Shown: piece by piece, positions 50,151 to 59,609 of the stretch
Position numbering within the stretch: the stretch's first letter is position 1
Layout: every line of letters starts with the position of its first letter
Assembly: GCA_002716585.1 (NCBI GenBank)
Contig: PBBL01000011.1
Span: forward strand, 89,211-153,210
Direction: 5' to 3'
DNA length: 64,000 bases
Source of the DNA: Myxococcales bacterium
GTDB taxonomy: Bacteria; Myxococcota_A; Bradymonadia; Bradymonadales; GCA-2716585
Notes under the pieces: model-generated
The model's database searches: none
The model's input: only the letters and a program-made list of their open reading frames with translations
Told to the model about the DNA's origin: nothing
Position numbers and translations under genes: made by a program

Positions 50151-50594
50151 ATGAACCGCAAAGCGTTGCTGCAGTACAAGAAGACCCGCGTCAGCACCAC
50201 ATCGCGCGAACGGATCCTGTTGATGCTGTACGATGGGGCGATCCGGTTCGTGGAGCAGGCTCGCCGCGCCATCGAAGACGGGCAGGCCCACATCAAGGGC
50301 GAGAAGATCTCGCGGGCGCACGCCATCATCTCGGAGCTGAACTCGACCCTCAACCACGACGCGGCGCCGGAGCTGTGCGACAACCTCCAGGCGCTCTACA
50401 TCTACATGCTGGAGCAGCTCACCCAGGCCAACCGCAACAACGACGTCGAGGCGCTCGGAGTCGTCTCGGATCTGCTGATCACCCTCCGGGACGCCTGGGA
50501 GGAGGTCGTCAAGCAGCAACAGCAGAAGCAGACCTCCTCCGGCCAGCCGACCCGGCTCGCGACGTCGGTCACGGTGGCCGCGGGCAAGCGCTAG
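50151..50594 (+). CDS. fliS: flagellar export chaperone FliS
   Basis: 147 residues. FliS binds flagellin C-termini before export and prevents premature assembly. The family is clear from YKKTRVSTTSRERILLMLYDGAIRFVEQARRAIEDG, LNSTLN and LYIYMLEQLTQANRNND. The C-terminus extends 20 residues with a Gln-rich tail (KQQQQKQ). GGAGG lies 11 bases before the ATG. It leads a plus-strand group with a FliT-like gene, an unknown gene and a PilZ gene. No flagellin or fliD gene is in the window. Confidence 0.93.
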   Translation: MNRKALLQYKKTRVSTTSRERILLMLYDGAIRFVEQARRAIEDGQAHIKGEKISRAHAIISELNSTLNHDAAPELCDNLQALYIYMLEQLTQANRNNDVEALGVVSDLLITLRDAWEEVVKQQQQKQTSSGQPTRLATSVTVAAGKR

Positions 50595-50605
50595 GGGCGC
50601 GGGCG

Positions 50606-50971
50606 ATGGACGAACCAGACGCCTACGACGTGCTCCTGGAGCTGGTCGAGCGCACGGAGGAGTTCATCTCCGCCCTGCCCGCGTCGCCCGAGGACCACGT
50701 CAACCCGCTGGACCCCGAGGCGCTGCTCAACTTCGTGCGCGCCCGCCAGGCGCTCCTGGACCAGATCGAGGATCAACCCATCTCCGACCCGGACGCGGTC
50801 GAGCTGGGCCAACACCTGCTTGACCTCGACGCGCAGCTGAACGCTCGGCTGCGCGGGGAGCGCGACCAGATCCAGGTCGAGCTGACCCGCCTGCGCAAAG
50901 GGCGCCGAGGGCTTCAGGGCTACCGACACCGCCCATCTCGCGGGCGCAAGACCCTCTCTGTGGAGGGTTGA
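50606..50971 (+). CDS. small helical protein, FliT-like by position
   Basis: 121 residues. It is all-helical and acidic at the N-terminus, with a basic C-terminus (RKGRRGLQGYRHRPSRGRK). Position directly after fliS, 11 bases away, is where fliT or another chaperone often lies. Sequence alone does not prove FliT. A role in flagellar export or assembly is inferred from context. Confidence 0.7.
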   Translation: MDEPDAYDVLLELVERTEEFISALPASPEDHVNPLDPEALLNFVRARQALLDQIEDQPISDPDAVELGQHLLDLDAQLNARLRGERDQIQVELTRLRKGRRGLQGYRHRPSRGRKTLSVEG

Positions 50972-50999
50972 GGCCCCAGGGCCTCAAAGGAGACGACCC

Positions 51000-51599
51000 A
51001 TGACCGACACGATCCAGATCACCCTCAACGACGTCGCCATCGACGGCGACTTCGCGCCTGAGGTCACCCTCTCGGAGGCGATCCTCGCGCTGGAGCCTCA
51101 CGCCCCGGAGGGTGAGGTGTTCACCGACATCTTTGTGGACGAGGTGCCCTTCCACCCCGACTTCAACGACATCAAGCTGTCCGCCATCACCACGCTGAGC
51201 CTGCGCAGCCAGCCGGTGGGCGACGTCGCCCAGGCGGGCACCGACAACCTCGGGCCGGTCGCCGAGCTGTGCTCGCGGCACTTCACCGCCGCCGCGCGGT
51301 CGTTCCGCCTCGGGCGCCTGGAGGAGGCGAGCCACTCCTTCATCGCGGGCGCCGACCTGCTCCGGGACGTGCTCATGTTCCTGAGCCTGCTCAGCAAGCA
51401 CCACGGCCTCGACGAGGCGCACCCCGCGTTCGTCAACTTCAAGGAGCAGGAGGCGAGCCTGAGCGCGGTGCTCACCGAGCTGGAGAGCGCCCAGACCAGC
51501 AAGGACTGGAACCAGGTCGCTGACCTCATCCAGTACGAGCTGACCACCCGCACGACCCAGCTCAGCAACCTCGGCCCCACCATGGCCGCCCCGACCTGA
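51000..51599 (+). CDS. hypothetical protein of the flagellar gene group
   Basis: 199 residues; AAGGAG precedes the ATG. The first 80 residues look like a small beta/alpha domain (ITLNDVAIDGDFAPEVTLSEAILAL). The rest is helical (ELCSRHFTAAARSFRLGRLEEASHSFIAGADLLRDVLMFLSLL). I do not recognise the family. It lies between the FliT-like gene and the PilZ gene and is likely to belong to flagellar or c-di-GMP control. Confidence 0.75.
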   Translation: MTDTIQITLNDVAIDGDFAPEVTLSEAILALEPHAPEGEVFTDIFVDEVPFHPDFNDIKLSAITTLSLRSQPVGDVAQAGTDNLGPVAELCSRHFTAAARSFRLGRLEEASHSFIAGADLLRDVLMFLSLLSKHHGLDEAHPAFVNFKEQEASLSAVLTELESAQTSKDWNQVADLIQYELTTRTTQLSNLGPTMAAPT

Positions 51600-51640
51600 C
51601 GCTCGCCCGGCTGCGCCACCACGCACGAGGGGACCCCCCG

Positions 51641-52477
51641 ATGAACGCAGTGACGATCGACAACATACGCCAGGTGTTCTCACGCGGCGCCCGGATCTCC
51701 TGCGAAGGTGTCCACGACCGCCCCAACGGCTCCTGCGAAGGACGGGTCGCCGCGGCGCAGGACAACATCCTCCACATCAACGTCACCCGCGGTGGGCAAC
51801 CGGACGACATCGCCGTCATCGGCCAACGCCTGACGCTGCACCGCGTCACCCCCAACAGCCGCTACTCCTCGCAGGCGGTCCGCATCGAGAACGCGGTCCC
51901 CGGCGGCCTCCCCGTCAAGGTGCTGACCGCGCCCAACAAGACCGAGCGGCGCGAGTACCTGCGCGTCCGCTGCCAGCTCCCCTTCCAGTGGCGCCCCGTC
52001 CGCCGTGATGAGCTGATCGGCCGTCGCAGCGTCGCGCGGCAGGCCAGCGAGACCCGGCAGCAGGTCGAGCGGCTCGCCCGCGAGATCGCCGAACCCCAGA
52101 CCCACACCGTCCTCCTGGCGATCCTGGAGCGCCTGACCAACCTCGAAGACAAGGTCGAGCGGATCGTCGAGCGCATGCAGGAGAGCGGCTTCATGGTCGA
52201 GGACGTCATCACCGAGCTGTCGGGTGGGGGGATGCGCTTCTTGACGCAGCGCCGCGTCCGCGTCGGGGACATCATCGAGGCGGTCATCTCACCGGACGAG
52301 GGCGACGAGGAGGTGCGCATCCAGGCCCGCATCCTCCGCATCCACCCGCCCAACCTCGGCCGCGCGCAGCCTTCGGTCGCCTGCCGCTTCATCACCATCA
52401 GCTCGCGCGATCGCGAAGCGCTGATCCGCTACACCTTCCGCATCCAACGCGAGCTGCTGCGGCGCTCGGTCGTGTAA
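51641..52477 (+). CDS. PilZ-domain protein, YcgR-like
   Basis: 278 residues with GAGGGGACCCCCCG before the ATG. An N-terminal YcgR-type domain (about 1-90) is followed by a PilZ domain that starts at ERREYLRV, giving the c-di-GMP-binding RxxxR, and continues to ITELSGGGMRF, where the usual D/NxSxxG motif has Glu first. A helical insertion of about 70 residues lies between the two motifs (RQVERLAREIAEPQTHTVLLAILERLTNLEDKVERIVERMQE). c-di-GMP binding would brake or steer the flagellum; the Glu may reduce affinity. Confidence 0.88.
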   Translation: MNAVTIDNIRQVFSRGARISCEGVHDRPNGSCEGRVAAAQDNILHINVTRGGQPDDIAVIGQRLTLHRVTPNSRYSSQAVRIENAVPGGLPVKVLTAPNKTERREYLRVRCQLPFQWRPVRRDELIGRRSVARQASETRQQVERLAREIAEPQTHTVLLAILERLTNLEDKVERIVERMQESGFMVEDVITELSGGGMRFLTQRRVRVGDIIEAVISPDEGDEEVRIQARILRIHPPNLGRAQPSVACRFITISSRDREALIRYTFRIQRELLRRSVV

Positions 52478-52491
52478 CGGCCGCCCGCGGC

Positions 52492-53607
52492 TCAGCGCCC
52501 GGTCGGGATCGAGGGCAGCTCATCCGCCGCCACCGGACGAGACTCCTCCACCACCGGATCGTCCCCGGCGAAGGCGCCGCACGCCTCGCGGGCGCCGTCG
52601 TTGGCCTCGCCCTCCGGCACCACCGGCGTCCAACGGCTCCAGACCTGCGCCTGGCGATCGTCCCAGCACTCATCAAGCGTCAGCTCCGCGTCGGAGAGCG
52701 GCGACGAGAGCACGGAGCGGGCCCGACCGCGCCCCTCGGCGTCCCACGCCGCCAGGGTCCTCAGCTCCTCCAGGCCGGGCGACTCGGCGACCGCCTCCAA
52801 ACGCAGGATGAACGAGAACACCCCGCCCTCCGGGCGCAGCGTGTAGTTGTAGCGCGCGTTCAACGGCTCCGCGTCGCGCGCCGCGCGGAAGTTGAAGAAA
52901 AAGAGCACCAGCTCCTGCCCCTCCTCCGAGACCCGGAACGCGACCGAGCCCACCCCCGTCGGCCCCTGGCTCTCGGGGAACAGCGCCCGCAGGTTGCTGT
53001 ACTCGTAGCGCAACACGCCCTCGCCGGTCTGGCGACCGTCGTCGGTGCGCGGGCCGGGCTTGAAGAAGCCGCTCAACAGCACCCGGCTGGTGCTGCGCGG
53101 GTCGTCGGAGCGCCGCGCCAGCAGCGCGTAGTTGTAGCGCCTCGCCTCCTGCTCGTCCTCCTCCAGGAAGAAGGTGTAGACCGCCACCCCCTCCTCCACC
53201 CGCCAGACCGTGACGTCCGCGTCCGAGAGGATCGGGGCGTGATCGCGGGTGATGGCGCGCAGCAGCTCCAGCCCCGGCGTGACCATCGCGTTGGCCACCG
53301 CCAGCCCGCCGCGGATCGCAGGGACGATCCGGGACGTCTCGCCCACCAGCGGCTGCCCCATCGTCTCCATCCCGTCTCCATCGACCGACACCGACGACTC
53401 GCCCAGCGACTCCAGCGTCGGGACCTCGTCCTCAAACGAGGGCTCCAGGGGCTCCGGCTCCAGGATCGCGTCTTCGGGGAAGTCCGGCTGGGGGTGCGCC
53501 GACTCGGCGATGCACCCGGCCCAGAGCGACGCCCCCAGCACACACCACCACAGCGCGCCTGAGCGGCGAAGCCCGTCTCTCTGGTGTGTGCTGCGTCGCG
53601 ACGTCAT
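52492..53607 (-). CDS. lipoprotein of unknown function
   Basis: 371 residues from the ATG with GGAGG/GGAG upstream; 12 further codons are open. A signal peptide ends in a lipobox (LWAGC). The mature part begins with an acidic Glu/Pro region, then a beta-rich domain with no recognised family. It follows the ECF sigma gene by 43 bases on the same strand, so it is likely to be in the sigma operon. A role as partner or target of the sigma factor is inferred only. Confidence 0.75.
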   Translation of the reverse strand: MTSRRSTHQRDGLRRSGALWWCVLGASLWAGCIAESAHPQPDFPEDAILEPEPLEPSFEDEVPTLESLGESSVSVDGDGMETMGQPLVGETSRIVPAIRGGLAVANAMVTPGLELLRAITRDHAPILSDADVTVWRVEEGVAVYTFFLEEDEQEARRYNYALLARRSDDPRSTSRVLLSGFFKPGPRTDDGRQTGEGVLRYEYSNLRALFPESQGPTGVGSVAFRVSEEGQELVLFFFNFRAARDAEPLNARYNYTLRPEGGVFSFILRLEAVAESPGLEELRTLAAWDAEGRGRARSVLSSPLSDAELTLDECWDDRQAQVWSRWTPVVPEGEANDGAREACGAFAGDDPVVEESRPVAADELPSIPTGR

Positions 53608-53650
53608 CTCCAACTCCTCCTCGTGCGGCCCCATGAACTCCAACGCGGCG

Positions 53651-54214
53651 TCACGCGACCAACCGCTCCTTGAGGCGACTCACGCCGTAACTGTAATTGA
53701 CGCGCGCCGAGACACACGAGCACCCCAGCTCCTCGCCGATCTCCTTGAAGCTCAGGCCCCGCTCCACCCGGAGCTGAACCACCTCGCTCTGGCGCGGGCT
53801 GAGCGAGGCGATCGCTTCATAGAGCGCCCCCCGCTCCTCGGCGCGCACCACCTCGGCATGCACATCGCCCTCATCACGGAGCGCGTCGATCGCCTCGGGG
53901 TCATGATAATAGCGCTTCTGAATCAGGAACAGGCTGCGGGCCCGGTTTCGAGCGATCCGAACGATCCACGCCCGGACGCTCGCGGGCGTCCTCAGCCGCT
54001 CGCGGGCCTCCCAGGCTCGAATAAAGGCCCACTGCGCCACGTCTTCGGCGTCCGCCGAGGAGCGCACGATACCAAGGACCGCCTTGTAGACGGCGCTCCA
54101 CAGCCGCTCATACAACGCGGCGTAGGCCAGGCGATCTCCATCGCGAAACCGCTCCGCGATGCGGCTGAGCTGGAGCCTCTCGGGGCTCGGGAGCTGGGTG
54201 ATGGTCGTGGTCAT
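53651..54214 (-). CDS. ECF-type sigma factor
   Basis: 187 residues from the ATG of MTTTITQLPSPER; 25 codons upstream are open. Sigma region 2 is seen in FRDGDRLAYAALYERLW...DAEDVAQWAFIRAWE. Region 4 shows LSPRQSEVVQLRVERGLSFKEIGEELGCSCVSARVNYSYGVSRLKERL, the helix-turn-helix that contacts the -35. It should direct RNA polymerase to specific promoters. There is no adjacent anti-sigma gene of the usual zinc or transmembrane type; the downstream lipoprotein is the only partner seen. It is divergent from the giant kinase-sigma54 fusion. Confidence 0.9.
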   Translation of the reverse strand: MTTTITQLPSPERLQLSRIAERFRDGDRLAYAALYERLWSAVYKAVLGIVRSSADAEDVAQWAFIRAWEARERLRTPASVRAWIVRIARNRARSLFLIQKRYYHDPEAIDALRDEGDVHAEVVRAEERGALYEAIASLSPRQSEVVQLRVERGLSFKEIGEELGCSCVSARVNYSYGVSRLKERLVA

Positions 54215-54511
54215 GGTCGTCGCGTGTCCTCGCTGGTCCAGTTCAGCGCCGCCTCGACCGCCACCGCGGTGATCGAAGCGACGAAACACCGCCCCCAGTC
54301 AATGCAACACCCGTGACAAGATCACCAACCGGCGATAAAAACTTTCCACATCGACGCTGACGGCGTCCAACAGGCCCCCCTCCCACAACGCGCCGCGTCA
54401 CCACGACAAAATGGAAGACAAAACGACAAAACACTGATCGCATTATGTCTCATTTGACAGTCCTGGCCGATTCGTCCTAGCCTGGCTCAGGTTGATACAG
54501 GAGCGCAGGCC
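54215..54511. promoter_or_regulatory. divergent regulatory region, AT-rich
   Basis: 297 bases between the sigma factor (minus) and the giant regulator (plus). The plus side is AT-richer than its surroundings, with TTGACA at 54454-54459 and a weak TAGCCT 18 bases on. No RNA gene or ORF is seen. Both regulators may be controlled from here. Confidence 0.35.
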
Positions 54512-57500
54512 ATGCCAGACAGATTCGCAGGGCGATATCGCCTCTCCACGCTCCTCGGCAGCGGCGCGCAGGGGTTGGCCATTCGCGTCGAGGACACGCT
54601 CACCGGCCACCCCGCCGTGCTCAAGCTCGGGCTCTCGGGCCGCGAGTCGCACGACGGCACCCTCGCCGAGTTCGAGGCGCTCCGAGGGCTGACCACCCCC
54701 TACACCGCCCCGGTCGTGGAGCTGGGGTTCGCCTCCTCCGCCGAGATCGAGCGGCTCACCCGCTCCTTCACCCCCTCGCCGACGCTCACCCCCACCTCGC
54801 TCCCCCGACCCTACCTCGTCCGCGCCTGGATCGATGGCCCCACGATCCTCGACTGGGCGCGCTCCCGCCATCAGTCCCAGGAGGGCGAAGCGGCGATCAC
54901 GGCGATCTGTCGCGTCCTCGCGCACCTCACCGAGGCGATCGCCGATCTCCACCGCGGTGACCTCATCCACAGCGACCTCAAGCCGGAGCACGTCCTGATC
55001 GTCACAGCTCAAGGCGCCCCGCGGCCCTCGCTGATCGACTTCGGCATGGCCATCACCCAGGGCGGCGGCCTCCAGGGCGGGACGCCCGCCTACATGGCCC
55101 CCGAGCGCCTCCGAGGCGCCCCGGCGAGCCAGGCCGCCGACCGCTTCAGCCTCGGCCTCATCATGGCCCAGGCCCTCCTCGGCGAACGCACCGAGCTGAG
55201 CCAGATCGGTCAACCCAGCCCCCGCTGGAACGCCCTGCCCGCCCGCATCCGTCAAACCATCCTGCGCCTGCTCGACGCCCACCCCGATCACCGCCCCAAC
55301 CTGGAGTCGGTCTTCACCGCGCTCCTCCCCCCCACCGGCGCCGTCCACGGCTGGCGCCCGCCAGCTCGCCGCAGGCTCCCGTTCCTTGGCCTGGCGCGCC
55401 TGAGCACGCGAGACGCCCTCGCGACCCGGGCCGCCCAGGGCGACGCCCCCCCCGTGATCCTCTTTGTCGGGGCTCGGGGGAGCGGTCGCAGCCGCATGTT
55501 GCGCCAGACGGGCTGGAGCCTCCAGAGCCGCGTCCGCTCCGCCCTGGAGCTGCTGCCTGGCCGCGACCCGTGGGCGAGGCTCCTCATGCTTGGCCCTCGA
55601 CTCGCGAGCCTCGCGGGCGCCAGCTACACCGCCCCGGTCCCCGAGTCCTTCGTCGGTGATCGCGCTGGCTGGATACAGCGCCTCGCCCGCTCCCTCTCCG
55701 AGGTCGCCCCGCGCCACACCACCGAGATCCTCTGGGACGACATCGGCGCCTCACCGATGGAGGGGCTCGATCCGGTTGAGGCGCTCGCCCTCGCGATCGA
55801 GCAGGCCCAGGGCGCGCTCCGCCTGTGGGCCACCACCACCCCCGATCGCCTCGGCCCCCTGCGCACCCTGTTTGCCTCCGCCGGGTTCGAGGTCGTCCCG
55901 CTGGAGCCCCTCACCCCGGACGACCTCCACGGGCTCCACGGCCGCAACATCGGCGGGCGCCACCTGAGCTACGGTGAGCTTCAGCGCCTCCACGCGCAGT
56001 CGCAGGGGCTGCCCGGGCGCCTCGCGCGCCTCCTTGAGCCGCCGACCTCCCGCTCCGCACCCGAGCCCCCGTCCAACGGGCCGGACGTCTGGCTCCAGGC
56101 GCTCGCGAGCCTCCTCCCGGGCGGCATCACCCAACCCGAGCTGGAGCGCGCCGCCGACCACGTCGGCCTCACGGCCAGCGAGCTGGAGGGCGCCCTCGAA
56201 CGCGCCATCAGCCGCGGCGACGTCGCCGCGACGGCCCACCTCGAACGCCCCGGCGTGGCGACGTGGACCGCGCACACCCCCGCATGGGAGCACCTCCACG
56301 CCCGCGAGCGCCTTGGCCGCGCGTTGACCCTCTTCGCCCCTCGGCACCCCCACCTCGCCATCCTCGCGGCGGCCCTCCGCCAGGACCGCGACGCGCTGGA
56401 GCGGGCCTGGGACGAGCACAGCCGCAGGCTCCAGGCGCAGCAGGCGAGCGCGCTCGTCATGACCGTCCTGGAGCCCGCGCTGACGGTCGCCCCCTCCCCC
56501 AACATGCTGGAGGCGTACACCGAGGCCGTGCTGGAAACCGGCTCGTTTGAGCGCGGCGAGGCCCACCTCCAACGGTGCGTGGACAACTTCGCCGCGCCCT
56601 GGCCCGCGCGGATCGCGATCGCCCGCGCTCGCCTCGCCTTCGCCGCGGGCGACCTCAGCGCCGCCGAGGCCCACGTCGCGCCGCCCGACCTGAGCGACCT
56701 CGCGGAGCGCGAGCGCGCCCAGGCCGCGCTGCTCCAGGCCCAGATCGACATGCGGCGAGGTCGCTACCGACAATCCCACGAGCGGGCGACCACCGCGGCG
56801 AGCCACCTGGAGCAGCGCGGCGCGACGCACCCGACCCACGCGCTCCGCGCCGACCTCCTGGTCACCGCGGCGGCGGCCGCGTCGTTCATGGGGCAGGACG
56901 GCCACGGCGCGCTGGAGGCTGCCCGAGAGGCGCTCGAACACCTTCAGGTGCCTGCGCGCATCGAGGCCCGCTACCATGGGCTCAAGGCGGTCGCCGCCTA
57001 CATGCGGGGCGCGCTGGAGGAGGCGACCGAGGATTACCGCGCGGCGTTGGAGGTCGTTGAGCAGGCGGGGCTCGCGGCCGATCGCCCGCTCTACCTGCTC
57101 AACCTCGGCACGGCCTACGAGCGGCAGGTGCGCCTGTCGCTCGCCCGCGAGTACTACGAGCAGGGCGCGCGGGCCTGCCTCCCGACCACGCGGGCCTCGA
57201 CCCGAGCGCTGCTGTTGGCCAACCGCGCCAACGTCGACGTCAAGCTGGGGCGCGCCGCCGAAGCGCGAGAGCTGCTGGCGGCCGCGCGCCGGATCGCCCA
57301 GGAGGCCTCGCTCGACTCCGTGCTGCGCTTCATCCGACACCTGGAGGCCGACTCACAGGCCGCCGAGGGGCACCTGAGCGCCGCCGAGCACGTCTACGCC
57401 GAGCTGGCGCAGCAGTACGAGGTCGGCGGTGACCTCCGCCACGCCTGCGAACTCGCTCTGGAGGCCGGGCTCGCCGCGGTCCGCTCATCGCGCGAGGCGG

Positions 57501-59581
57501 CCGCGCGCCAGTACCTGAGCGACGCCGAAGCGCTCGCCGACGACTTCCCCGACCTCAAGCCGACAGTCAACATCCTGCGCGCCGAGCTGGACCTCACCAA
57601 AGGTGGCATCGAGCGCCTCTCGGGGATGGATCGTTACCTGCGCGCCCTGGAGAGCGCCCTCGACGCAGGCGATGACCTCACCGTCCTCGAACAGGCGCGC
57701 TGGCTCCGGCGCCGCCTCCAGAGCGCCTCGGAGCGCTCGGACCCCCTGGCGCTTCAAGAGCTGGCCGCGCTCACCCACCGCGCCTGGCGCCGCGTCGCCC
57801 TCTCGCTCAGCCCCGAGCTGCGCGACGACCTGGCCAGGCACCTGGAGCTGCCCCCGGAGTCCGCCCCCGGTCACGGCGCCAGCGGGCTCACCTACGTCAG
57901 CAACCGCCTCACCGCGCCCGGCGGTCACATCGGCGGGGTGCCGCTCACGGTCAGCTCGCGGGACGCCATCACCCAGAAGTTCTACCGGATGATCTCGCTC
58001 AACCGCCGCATCCTCGGCGAGACCGATCTGGAGCGCCTCATCCCGGCGGCGTTGGACATCGCGCTGGATCTCTCAGGCGCTGAGCGCGGGTTCCTGCTGC
58101 TCCGCGAAGACGACGCCCACCCCTTTGAGGTCGCCTTCAGCCGCGACATCGACGGGCAGCCCATCTCCGAGGCGCACCTGGAGATCTCGCAGACCGTCGC
58201 GCTGGAGGTCGCCACTTCGGGGCGCGCGGTCGTCACCACCGACGCCGCTCAAGATCAACGCTTTGAGCAGGCGGTCAGCGTGGTCCACTTCCAGCTGACC
58301 TCCATCCTCTGCGTCCCGATCCGCTCGCGCGATCAGATCCTCGGCTGCCTCTACCTCGACCACCGCTCCCAGCCAGGCGTGTTCACCGGCGAGGCCCCGA
58401 CCATGCTCGCGGCCTACGCCGATCAGGTGGCGATCGCCCTGGTCAGCGCACGACGAGTCGGCGAGCTGCGCCACGAGCGGGACGAGCTGGCCCGCGCCCA
58501 GGCGAGGATCGAGGCGCTGCTGAAGGAAAAAGAGTCGCTCCTGATGGACCTGGAGACCCGCTGCGAGTCCCTGGAGGCGGATCTCGCCCGAGAGCGCAGC
58601 GCGTCGCGGCTGCGCTACGACTACACGCGGATCATCGCCGAGGCGCCGACCATGCGCCGCGTCCTGGAGCAGGTCGATCGGGTGGTCGCGACCGACCTGC
58701 CGGTCGTCGTGCAGGGGGAGTCGGGCACCGGCAAGGAGTTGATCTCACGCGCGATCCACTTCAACGGCCCTCGCGGAGAGGGGCCGTTCGTGGCGGTCAA
58801 CTGCGGGGCGCTGACGGAGAGCCTGCTGGAGAGTGAGCTGTTCGGGCACAAGAAGGGGGCGTTCACCGGGGCGATCTCCGAGCGCAAGGGGCTGTTCGAG
58901 ACGGCCAGCGGCGGGACGCTGTTTCTGGACGAGGTCGGGGAGATGTCGCTCGTGATGCAGGTGAAGCTGCTGCGGGCGCTCCAGGAGCAGCGCGTGCGGC
59001 CAGTCGGCGCGACCCGTGAGGTCGAGGTGGACGTGCGCATCCTGGCGGCGACCAACCGCGATCTGGCGAGCATGGTGGAGGAGGGGACGTTTCGTCAGGA
59101 TCTCTACTACCGGCTGGCGACGCTGGTCATCCGGCTCCCACCGCTGCGTCAGCGCGCCGCTGACATCCCGCTGCTGGTGCGCCACATCCTGCGCGACGCC
59201 TGCGCGCGCCTCGGGGCGGAGCCCCCGATCGTGACCGGGGGGGCCGTGGAGGCGCTCATGGGCTACACGTGGCCAGGGAACATCCGGCAGCTGGAGAACG
59301 TCATCCGCGCGGCGCTGGCGCTGCGCGACGGAGACATCACCGCGGACGTGGTGCGCCCGCTGATTCAGGCGCAGGGGCCAGCGCCGCGGCCGATCGCGAC
59401 GGCGCCTGCTCCGGCCACCATGGGCTCCACCGTGCAGGTGGGGCGTCCGCCCAAGTGCGGCCCCGAGGAGGTCAGGGCGGCGTTGGAGGGCGCGGGCTAC
59501 AACCGCAGCCAGGCCGCTGAGGAGCTGGGTGTGTCGCTGAGGACGTTGCAGCGCTACATCAAGAAGTACCGGCTCGGTTGA
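54512..59581 (+). CDS. giant fusion: Ser/Thr kinase, STAND-like NTPase, TPR, GAF, sigma54 activator and Fis HTH
   Basis: 1,689 residues. The kinase domain (about 1-270) has LGSGAQGLAIRV, a Lys in AVLKLGL, HSDLKPEH from residue 153 (Arg to Ser, Asn to His changes) and DFG at 176. A P-loop GARGSGRS (320-327) starts a STAND-like region. TPR-type repeats fill about 650-1080. A GAF domain lies at about 1165-1315, followed by a coiled coil. The AAA+ sigma54 activator has Walker A GESGTGKE (1402-1409), the GAFTGA loop (1449-1454) and FLDEVGEM. A Fis-type helix-turn-helix ends the protein. It looks like one protein that senses, phosphorylates and drives RpoN-dependent transcription. The altered catalytic loop may weaken kinase activity. 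Confidence 0.93.
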   Translation: MPDRFAGRYRLSTLLGSGAQGLAIRVEDTLTGHPAVLKLGLSGRESHDGTLAEFEALRGLTTPYTAPVVELGFASSAEIERLTRSFTPSPTLTPTSLPRPYLVRAWIDGPTILDWARSRHQSQEGEAAITAICRVLAHLTEAIADLHRGDLIHSDLKPEHVLIVTAQGAPRPSLIDFGMAITQGGGLQGGTPAYMAPERLRGAPASQAADRFSLGLIMAQALLGERTELSQIGQPSPRWNALPARIRQTILRLLDAHPDHRPNLESVFTALLPPTGAVHGWRPPARRRLPFLGLARLSTRDALATRAAQGDAPPVILFVGARGSGRSRMLRQTGWSLQSRVRSALELLPGRDPWARLLMLGPRLASLAGASYTAPVPESFVGDRAGWIQRLARSLSEVAPRHTTEILWDDIGASPMEGLDPVEALALAIEQAQGALRLWATTTPDRLGPLRTLFASAGFEVVPLEPLTPDDLHGLHGRNIGGRHLSYGELQRLHAQSQGLPGRLARLLEPPTSRSAPEPPSNGPDVWLQALASLLPGGITQPELERAADHVGLTASELEGALERAISRGDVAATAHLERPGVATWTAHTPAWEHLHARERLGRALTLFAPRHPHLAILAAALRQDRDALERAWDEHSRRLQAQQASALVMTVLEPALTVAPSPNMLEAYTEAVLETGSFERGEAHLQRCVDNFAAPWPARIAIARARLAFAAGDLSAAEAHVAPPDLSDLAERERAQAALLQAQIDMRRGRYRQSHERATTAASHLEQRGATHPTHALRADLLVTAAAAASFMGQDGHGALEAAREALEHLQVPARIEARYHGLKAVAAYMRGALEEATEDYRAALEVVEQAGLAADRPLYLLNLGTAYERQVRLSLAREYYEQGARACLPTTRASTRALLLANRANVDVKLGRAAEARELLAAARRIAQEASLDSVLRFIRHLEADSQAAEGHLSAAEHVYAELAQQYEVGGDLRHACELALEAGLAAVRSSREAAARQYLSDAEALADDFPDLKPTVNILRAELDLTKGGIERLSGMDRYLRALESALDAGDDLTVLEQARWLRRRLQSASERSDPLALQELAALTHRAWRRVALSLSPELRDDLARHLELPPESAPGHGASGLTYVSNRLTAPGGHIGGVPLTVSSRDAITQKFYRMISLNRRILGETDLERLIPAALDIALDLSGAERGFLLLREDDAHPFEVAFSRDIDGQPISEAHLEISQTVALEVATSGRAVVTTDAAQDQRFEQAVSVVHFQLTSILCVPIRSRDQILGCLYLDHRSQPGVFTGEAPTMLAAYADQVAIALVSARRVGELRHERDELARAQARIEALLKEKESLLMDLETRCESLEADLARERSASRLRYDYTRIIAEAPTMRRVLEQVDRVVATDLPVVVQGESGTGKELISRAIHFNGPRGEGPFVAVNCGALTESLLESELFGHKKGAFTGAISERKGLFETASGGTLFLDEVGEMSLVMQVKLLRALQEQRVRPVGATREVEVDVRILAATNRDLASMVEEGTFRQDLYYRLATLVIRLPPLRQRAADIPLLVRHILRDACARLGAEPPIVTGGAVEALMGYTWPGNIRQLENVIRAALALRDGDITADVVRPLIQAQGPAPRPIATAPAPATMGSTVQVGRPPKCGPEEVRAALEGAGYNRSQAAEELGVSLRTLQRYIKKYRLG

Positions 59582-59609
59582 CCCGAGCCGGGACGCGCCG
59601 CCACGAGGA

